The notes under the pieces: model-generated
The model's database searches: none
What the model saw: the letters and a program-made list of their open reading frames with translations, nothing else
Told to the model about the DNA's origin: nothing
Made by a program: the position numbers and the translations under genes
From: Sphingomonadales bacterium
Lineage (GTDB): Bacteria; Pseudomonadota; Alphaproteobacteria; Sphingomonadales; Sphingomonadaceae
Assembly: GCA_027489295.1 (NCBI GenBank)
Contig: JAIYAA010000263.1
Span: forward strand, 1 to 17,002
Length of the DNA stretch: 17,002 nucleotides
Direction: 5' to 3'
Part shown: positions 12,009-17,002 of the stretch, in pieces
Numbering within the stretch: position 1 is the first letter of the stretch
How the letters are laid out: each line of letters starts with the position of its first letter

Positions 12009-12632
12009 ATGGCCTTCGAACTTCCCGAACTGCCGTACGCCAAGGATGCGCTCGCGCCGCACATGTCGGCCGAGACCTTCGACTTTCACCATGGCAAGCA
12101 CCACAAGGCTTATGTCGACAACTGCAACAAGCTGGTTGCCGACATTCCCGAACTGGCCGGCGCGAAGCTGACGGACGTGATCGCCTATGCCAAGGACAAG
12201 GGCAACAAGGGCCTGTTCAACAACAGCTCGCAGATCTGGAACCACAGCTTCTTCTGGCAGTGCCTGACGCCCAACTATGCGGCGCCCACCGGCAAGCTGG
12301 CCGAAATGATCGACCGCGATTTCGGCAGCCACGACGCGCTGCTCGAGAAGCTGAAGGCGGAATCGGTCGGCCATTTCGCCAGCGGCTGGGGCTGGCTGGT
12401 GCTGGACGGCGACACGCTGAAGGTCACCTCGTTCCATGACGGCGATTCGCCCGTCGCGCACGGCGTGAAGCCGCTGTTCACGATCGACGTGTGGGAACAC
12501 GCCTATTACATCGACTATCGCAACGCGCGCCCGTCGTTCGTCGACACCATCCTGACCAAGCTGGTGAACTGGGACTTCGTCGCCCAGAATCTCGATGGCG
12601 AAGGTGCATCGCGCGCCGATCAGCAGGGCTGA
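12009..12632 (+). CDS. sodB: Superoxide dismutase, Fe type
   Basis: Converts superoxide to oxygen and hydrogen peroxide in the cytoplasm. The 207-aa protein has all four metal ligands: H27 (FDFHHGKHHKAYV), H79 (SQIWNHSFFW), and D160 and H164 (FTIDVWEHAYYIDYRN). Q75 next to the H79 ligand and SGWGWLVL (125-132), without the Gln seen in Mn enzymes, point to the iron form; cambialistic use cannot be excluded. No signal peptide. ATG 12009 was chosen because AGAGGAG (11996-12002) is 6 bases upstream and MAFELPELPY is the usual family start; an in-frame ATG at 11991 lies before that site. It stands alone between the glycosidase operon and a convergent run of genes. Confidence 0.97.
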   Translation: MAFELPELPYAKDALAPHMSAETFDFHHGKHHKAYVDNCNKLVADIPELAGAKLTDVIAYAKDKGNKGLFNNSSQIWNHSFFWQCLTPNYAAPTGKLAEMIDRDFGSHDALLEKLKAESVGHFASGWGWLVLDGDTLKVTSFHDGDSPVAHGVKPLFTIDVWEHAYYIDYRNARPSFVDTILTKLVNWDFVAQNLDGEGASRADQQG

Positions 12633-12645
12633 GCCCTTTTCGGTT

Positions 12646-12672
12646 CCTCCGCCCGGACGTGCCGGGCGGGGG
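12646..12672. terminator. Hairpin between convergent sodB and ClC genes
   Basis: Arms cctccgcccgg (12646-12656) and ccgggcggggg (12662-12672) pair over 11 positions with one G-T wobble around a 5-base loop. It sits in the 42-bp gap between two converging stop codons, so it probably terminates both. Neither strand has a clear T-run directly after the stem, so the call rests on stem strength and location. Confidence 0.45.
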
Positions 12673-12674
12673 GA

Positions 12675-14432
12675 TCAGTTTTCCCCGTACAGGTCGCGCT
12701 GGGCCTTCTCCAGCTCTTCTGCATAGCGACGCCGCGCATGGCTCTCGGTGATGAGCCCCAGCACCTGCCCGGTGCTCGATAATACCGCCAGATCGTCCGC
12801 CACGCTCGCGTCGAAGGCTTCCAGCACTTCCGCGATCGTCATGTCCGGCGACAGTGCGGTGTCCATCAGTTTCGCCATCTCGCGCACCCCCTCCGCGGGG
12901 TCTACCGAGGGGCTCCACACCGCTGCCGTTTCGGCGATCCCGGCATAATGGCCAGCGGCGTCGAGCAGCACGACCCGCTTGGTCGAGCCCAGCGGGAAGC
13001 GCGCGCGGAACGTGGCGATATCGCTTTCTGCCGCAATCGTCGCCACGTCGCGCCGCATCATTCGGGCGGCGGTCAGGTTGCGCACCCAACCCACGTCGCG
13101 GCCGCTGCGCAGCGTCTCGCCCCGCAGGTGCAACCGCCAGGTCGAGAAGCTGTAGCCGAACAGTTCGCGCACGATGGTGCTGGCGATCAGCGTCGCGGCG
13201 ATGGTCACGCCGGTGATGCTGAAATCGTGCGTCACCTCCAGCACCAGCAGCGACATGGTCATCGGCCCGCCGACCACCGCGACCGCCAGCGCCGCCATGC
13301 CGACCACGGCGGCATCGTCGGCCGCTAGTGGGTGGAGCCCGGGGATCTCGACGAGCAGGAGCTGGTAGAAGCGGCCGAGCAGTGCGCCCAGGAACAGCGA
13401 GGCGAAGAACAGGCCCCCACGGAAGCCGAAGCCGAGCGATACCACCGAGCCGAGCAGCTTGAGCAGGATCGCCACGGCCAGCGACGCGATCGTGGCCTCC
13501 GCCGCAAGGTTGATGTCCAGCGCGCCATGCCCGCTCGACAGCACCTGCGGGGAGAGCAGCGCCAGCGGGATCATCAGCACGCCGCCGATCAGCGGCGCCC
13601 AGGCCGGGCGGATCGGGCTTCGGCGCACCCCGGCTTCGACCAGCGCCACCAGCCGCATCAAGGCGATGCCGAAAGCCGCGCACAGCAGGCCGAGCAGGGC
13701 GTAGAGGAAGTAATCCGCCGTCCCGATCGGGTGCGCGGGGCCCGCGCTGATCACATAGGGATGGATGCCGAGCGTGCGCGCGATCAGCGCGGCGGTGAGC
13801 GAGGCTAGCACCACCGGCGCGACGATGGCGGGCGTATAGGCGCCCAGCACGATCTCGAACGCGTAGAAGGCGCCGGTCAGCGGCGCGCCGAAGGCGGCGC
13901 CCAGCCCGGCACCGGCGCCTGCCGCCATCAACGTGCGCAGGTCGGCGCGACGCAGCTTGAGCCGCTGGCCGAGCAGCGAGGCGAGGCCGCCGCCGGCCTG
14001 CGCATAGGCCGCCTCCAGCCCCACCGAGGCGCCGAAGCCATTGGACAGGAGCGTCTGGCCGACCACCGTGGCGGTGTCGCGCGCGGGGATGCGGCCGCCG
14101 TGCAGCGCGTTGGCCTCGACCACGTCGATCGTCTTGCGGCGGCGGAGCAGCCACAGGCTCAGGCCCAGCAACGCCCCGCCGATCGGCAGGGCCAGCAGTC
14201 GGACGGGCGCGACATGACTGGCGGCGCTCAGATGCTCGCCTTGTGCCAGTCCGAACAGCACGCGCTGCATTCCTCGCGCCGTCTGGCCGATCGCGATCGC
14301 GGCGAAGCCGGCGGCGGCGCCCACGCCCACCGCCACCAGCAGGAACAGCAACGTGTTCGACCGGAACTGTCGCCGCAGCCCGTTGGCCGCGCGCACCGCG
14401 TGGAAGGTGGCCGGGTGGCGCAGCGGGCGCAT
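12675..14432 (-). CDS. ClC-family chloride channel/transporter with CBS domain pair
   Basis: A 585-aa membrane protein for anion movement. Hydrophobic segments fill residues about 27-430 and a cytosolic CBS pair about 455-575. The ClC frame is recognisable: the external gate Glu is E140 in NGFGASVGLEAAYAQ, the helix-dipole segment GGLFFASLFLGALLG lies at 339-353, and GRIP (113-116) marks the usual GSGIP position. The signatures are divergent: the canonical GREGP reads GLEAA, and the internal proton glutamate of ClC exchangers (second E of the E. coli IEE) aligns with I194 in AFEIVLG, as in channel-type ClCs (IEV). Alignment is by eye. It may thus be a channel rather than a 2Cl-/H+ exchanger, but other bacterial ClCs also vary here. 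The start is ATG 14432, 7 bp after the yciB stop, so it is probably cotranscribed. Confidence 0.88.
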   Translation of the reverse strand: MRPLRHPATFHAVRAANGLRRQFRSNTLLFLLVAVGVGAAAGFAAIAIGQTARGMQRVLFGLAQGEHLSAASHVAPVRLLALPIGGALLGLSLWLLRRRKTIDVVEANALHGGRIPARDTATVVGQTLLSNGFGASVGLEAAYAQAGGGLASLLGQRLKLRRADLRTLMAAGAGAGLGAAFGAPLTGAFYAFEIVLGAYTPAIVAPVVLASLTAALIARTLGIHPYVISAGPAHPIGTADYFLYALLGLLCAAFGIALMRLVALVEAGVRRSPIRPAWAPLIGGVLMIPLALLSPQVLSSGHGALDINLAAEATIASLAVAILLKLLGSVVSLGFGFRGGLFFASLFLGALLGRFYQLLLVEIPGLHPLAADDAAVVGMAALAVAVVGGPMTMSLLVLEVTHDFSITGVTIAATLIASTIVRELFGYSFSTWRLHLRGETLRSGRDVGWVRNLTAARMMRRDVATIAAESDIATFRARFPLGSTKRVVLLDAAGHYAGIAETAAVWSPSVDPAEGVREMAKLMDTALSPDMTIAEVLEAFDASVADDLAVLSSTGQVLGLITESHARRRYAEELEKAQRDLYGEN

Positions 14433-14439
14433 CGTGCGA

Positions 14440-15063
14440 TCAGCCTTCGGGCGGGAGTGGGGCGTCCTCGGGCTTGTCGAGCTGCAGGCCGTGGCGCAGC
14501 AGCATGGGGATGTTGGCGATCGCGAAGACCAGCGTGACCGGGATGACGATCCAGACCTTGAAGAACATCCAGTGGTCCCAGCTCAGCATATGCCGGGTGA
14601 CTTCGTTGGCGACGGCCATCGCAACGAAGAACAGCGACCAGTTGATCGTCAGCAGCCGCCAACCATGCGCGCTGAGGCCCGGATAGGCGGACCCCAGCAT
14701 CGTCTCCAGCAATGGCTTGTCCGCCACCAGGCCATAGCCGAGGATTACGGCGAACATCACATAGACGACCGTCGGCTTGATCTGGATGAAGGTCCGATCG
14801 TGGAAATAGAGCGTCAGCCCGCCGAACACGAGCACCAGCACGCCGGTGATCCACAGCATGGGCGAGACGTGGCGGGTCTTCCACCAGGAAACCGCGATCG
14901 CCACCGCCATCGCGATCATGAAGGCAAGGGTTGCGGTCATGATGCGCTGGAGCTGGATGCCCGGTGCAAAGGCGTTGACCGCGAAGAACACGATCAGCGG
15001 GCCGTAATCGAGCGCCATGCGCAAGGCTGGCGAGGTCTGGGGGCGGGGGGCTGCCTCAACCAT
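14440..15063 (-). CDS. yciB: Inner-membrane septation protein, YciB/IspA family
   Basis: A 207-aa integral membrane protein of the intracellular septation family, linked in other bacteria to cell-envelope synthesis and division. Six hydrophobic segments lie at about 18-34, 41-60, 69-87, 93-113, 137-155 and 168-188. Family-typical blocks are DRTFIQIKPT (89-98), GWRLLTINWSLFFVAMAVANE (134-154) and WMFFKVW (165-171). ATG 15063 overlaps the end of ftsY by 8 bases and has GGAGGA upstream within ftsY; an 8-residue longer form from a non-ATG codon at 15087 is less likely. It lies between ftsY and the ClC gene on the same strand. The exact molecular role is not established. Confidence 0.92.
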   Translation of the reverse strand: MVEAAPRPQTSPALRMALDYGPLIVFFAVNAFAPGIQLQRIMTATLAFMIAMAVAIAVSWWKTRHVSPMLWITGVLVLVFGGLTLYFHDRTFIQIKPTVVYVMFAVILGYGLVADKPLLETMLGSAYPGLSAHGWRLLTINWSLFFVAMAVANEVTRHMLSWDHWMFFKVWIVIPVTLVFAIANIPMLLRHGLQLDKPEDAPLPPEG

Positions 15064-15991
15064 TCGCCAGTTCCTCCACGCCTGCAATGATCCGGGCTAC
15101 TTCGAGTGCGTCGAACCCGCGAAGATCGTCGACCTTCTCGCCGACCCCGATCGCGTGGATCGGCAGCCCGAACTTTTCGGCGGCCGCGACCAGCACGCCA
15201 CCGCGCGCGGTGCCGTCGAGCTTGGTCATGACCAGGCCGGTCACGCCCGCGACCTCCTTGAACACCTCGATCTGGTTGAGCGCGTTCTGGCCCGTGGTCG
15301 CATCCAGCACCAGCACCACGTCGTGTGGCGAGGCGGGGTTGAGGCGGCCGAGCACGCGGCGAACCTTGGCCAGCTCGTCCATCAGCTCGCGCTTGTTCTG
15401 CAGGCGGCCGGCGGTGTCGACGATCAGCACGTCGGTGCCGATTTCCGTCGCGCGCTTCACCGCCTCGAACACGATGCCGGCGGCGTCGCCGCCCTCGGCG
15501 CCCGAGACGATCGGCACGCCGATCCGCTCCGCCCAGGTCTTCAGCTGGCCGATAGCGGCGGCGCGGAACGTGTCACCGGCGGCGACCATCACGCTATAGT
15601 CCTGGTCGACCAGCTGCTTGGCGAGTTTCGCGATCGTGGTGGTCTTGCCCGATCCGTTGACGCCGATGACGAGGATCACCTGCGGGCGCGGGAACGCCTC
15701 GATCTCGAGCGGCTTGGCGACCGGCTCCAGCACCTTGGCAACTTCCTCGGCGACGATCACGCGGATGCCGAGTTCTTCCATGTTGCGCTCGAACTGCCCT
15801 TCGGCAAGCCGTGCGCGCACCTTGGCGGCGGTGGCGGGGCCGAGGTCCGAGGCGATCAGCGCCTCCTCGATCTCGTCCAGCGTCACCTCGTCCAGCCGGG
15901 CGAGCGACAGGCCGGCGAGGTTGCCGAGCAGCCGATCCGACGTCTTGCGAAAGCCGCCGAGCAGCTTTTCGTGCCAGCTGGGTCCGCTCAT
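15056..15991 (-). CDS. ftsY: Signal recognition particle receptor FtsY
   Basis: SRP GTPase that docks ribosome-SRP complexes at the Sec translocon. The 311-aa protein has an N-terminal helical bundle (about 1-90) and an NG GTPase domain: P-loop GVNGSGKTTT (110-119), insertion-box motif DTFRAAAIGQL (140-150), DTAGR (192-196), TKLDGTARGG (256-265) and the closing GVGEKVDDLRGFDA. It lacks the long acidic A domain of E. coli FtsY, which is common in alphaproteobacteria; the opening SWHEKLLGGFRKTSDRL may serve as the amphipathic membrane anchor. ATG 15991 overlaps the mtaB stop by 4 bases (ATGA), and its own stop overlaps yciB, so translation is probably coupled across the three. Confidence 0.97.
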   Translation of the reverse strand: MSGPSWHEKLLGGFRKTSDRLLGNLAGLSLARLDEVTLDEIEEALIASDLGPATAAKVRARLAEGQFERNMEELGIRVIVAEEVAKVLEPVAKPLEIEAFPRPQVILVIGVNGSGKTTTIAKLAKQLVDQDYSVMVAAGDTFRAAAIGQLKTWAERIGVPIVSGAEGGDAAGIVFEAVKRATEIGTDVLIVDTAGRLQNKRELMDELAKVRRVLGRLNPASPHDVVLVLDATTGQNALNQIEVFKEVAGVTGLVMTKLDGTARGGVLVAAAEKFGLPIHAIGVGEKVDDLRGFDALEVARIIAGVEELANG

Positions 15992-17002
15992 GCGACCAGC
16001 GTTCCGTCTTCGACGCGTGCAATCGTCACGTTCACCGTTTCTCCAGTCTGCCGGGGCGCGGTCAGCCGCACCTCGGCGAAATTTCCTGCATGGCCGCGGT
16101 CGCCCGGGCGCTCGACCAGCACCTGCTGGCGGCTGCCGACCAGGGTTTCCAGCCAGTGCGCCCGCTGTTCCGCCGCCGCCGCGCGCAGCCGGGCGGCGCG
16201 GTCGCGAATGGTGGCGTGCGCCACCTGCGGCATGCGCGCGGCGGGCGTGCCGGCGCGCGGGCTATAGGGGAAGATGTGCGCATGCACCACGCCGCAATCC
16301 GCGATCAGGGCGAGCGTGTTCTCGAACATCGTATCGTCTTCGGTCGGGAAGCCGGCGATCAGGTCCGCGCCGATGGCGATTTCGGGCCGGGCGACGCGGA
16401 GGCGCTCGGCCAGCGCCACCGATTGGGCGCGGGCATGGCGGCGCTTCATCCGCTTGAGGATCAGATCGTCGCCGGCCTGCAGCGACAGGTGGACATGCGG
16501 CATCACGCGCGGCTCCTGGGTGAGCAGCGCGAACAGCCGATCGTCGACTTCGATCCCGTCGAGCGAGGAGAGACGGAGCCGCCGGAGCTTGGGTACGTGC
16601 TTCAAAACGCGTTCGACGAGCGAGCCCAAGGTGGGAGCGCCGGGCAGGTCATGGCCGTAGCTGGTGAGGTCGACGCCGGTCAGTACCACCTCGCCATGCG
16701 CCTCGGCCAACATCGCGATCCGGTCGATCACAGCGCCGGCGGGCACCGATCGGCTGTTGCCACGCCCGAAGGGGATGGCGCAGAAGGTGCAGCGATGGTC
16801 GCAGCCATTCTGCACCTCCACGAACGCGCGCGCATGGGTGGAAAAGCTGGCGGCGAGGTGCGGCGCGGTTTCGCGCACCGCGAGGATGTCCTGCACCTGC
16901 ACCCTGGCCTCGGAGGCCCAGGCCGCCGGCAGCAGCTTCTCGGCATTGCCGATCACGCGGTCGACCTCGGGCATCGCGGCAAAGGCATGCGGGTCGATCT
17001 GC
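15988..17002 (-). CDS. mtaB: tRNA threonylcarbamoyladenosine methylthiotransferase MtaB (5' end outside window)
   Basis: A radical-SAM methylthiotransferase that turns t6A37 into ms2t6A in ANN-decoding tRNAs. Its 337 visible residues lack the start of the N-terminal UPF0004 domain: the frame is open to the window edge, reading QIDPHAFAAMPEVDRVIGNA, where the family continues. The ATG at 16974 is therefore internal, not the start. The radical-SAM cluster motif CDHRCTFC is seen in FVEVQNGCDHRCTFCAIPFG (visible Cys 67, 71, 74). SLQAGDD and DLIAGFPTEDD belong to the barrel, and a C-terminal TRAM domain follows (GSRQQVLVERPGDRGHAGNF). The MtaB rather than MiaB call rests on the VQNGCDHRCTFC context and synteny with ftsY. 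It overlaps ftsY by ATGA. Confidence 0.93.
   Translation of the reverse strand, partial: QIDPHAFAAMPEVDRVIGNAEKLLPAAWASEARVQVQDILAVRETAPHLAASFSTHARAFVEVQNGCDHRCTFCAIPFGRGNSRSVPAGAVIDRIAMLAEAHGEVVLTGVDLTSYGHDLPGAPTLGSLVERVLKHVPKLRRLRLSSLDGIEVDDRLFALLTQEPRVMPHVHLSLQAGDDLILKRMKRRHARAQSVALAERLRVARPEIAIGADLIAGFPTEDDTMFENTLALIADCGVVHAHIFPYSPRAGTPAARMPQVAHATIRDRAARLRAAAAEQRAHWLETLVGSRQQVLVERPGDRGHAGNFAEVRLTAPRQTGETVNVTIARVEDGTLVA

Overview
The window is high-GC DNA with dense, short-spaced genes. Its gene set (tRNA-Leu, trigger factor with a Lys/Ala-rich tail, Fe superoxide dismutase, and an mtaB-ftsY-yciB row) suggests an alphaproteobacterium, most likely a sphingomonad (Sphingomonas or a relative). 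This assignment rests on protein character and synteny, not on a database search. No insertion sequence, integrase, CRISPR array or phage gene is visible.

Region 1 (1-1895) is housekeeping: a tRNA-Leu(UAG) with a recognisable promoter, then tig (trigger factor). tig ends in a classical terminator that overlaps a perfect 27-bp inverted repeat.

Region 2 (1894-11907) is a compact carbohydrate-utilisation locus arranged divergently around a FadR-type GntR regulator. Leftward run: regulator, a Tat-exported GH27 alpha-galactosidase-like enzyme, and a Sec-exported GH30 enzyme that looks like an endo-beta-1,6-galactanase. Rightward run: an exported LacZ-type GH2 beta-galactosidase, an exported GH51 alpha-L-arabinofuranosidase and an exported GH43 enzyme with a C-terminal binding-like domain. 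The specificities fit a type II arabinogalactan (beta-1,3/1,6-galactan carrying arabinofuranose): GH51 and perhaps GH43 remove arabinose, GH30 cuts beta-1,6-galactan side chains, GH27 removes alpha-galactose or beta-L-arabinopyranose caps, and GH2 releases galactose. Four junctions in this locus use 4-nt ATGA or GTGA stop/start overlaps, counting one from a possible 29-codon leader ORF into GH2. In the divergent gap a promoter (TTGCCT-16-TATTAT) is directly overlapped by a GntR/FadR-like palindrome, TGTCAGACA, which suggests repression by the adjacent regulator. No TonB-dependent receptor, permease or sugar-catabolic gene is in the window.

Region 3 (12009-12632) is a single Fe-type superoxide dismutase gene (sodB), convergent with the next group.

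Region 4 (12675-17002, leftward) is a tight run: mtaB (tRNA methylthiotransferase, 5' end beyond the window), ftsY (SRP receptor), a YciB/IspA-family septation protein, and a ClC-family anion channel or transporter with CBS domains and unusual signature motifs. The first two junctions overlap and the third has a 7-bp gap, so the four are probably one operon.
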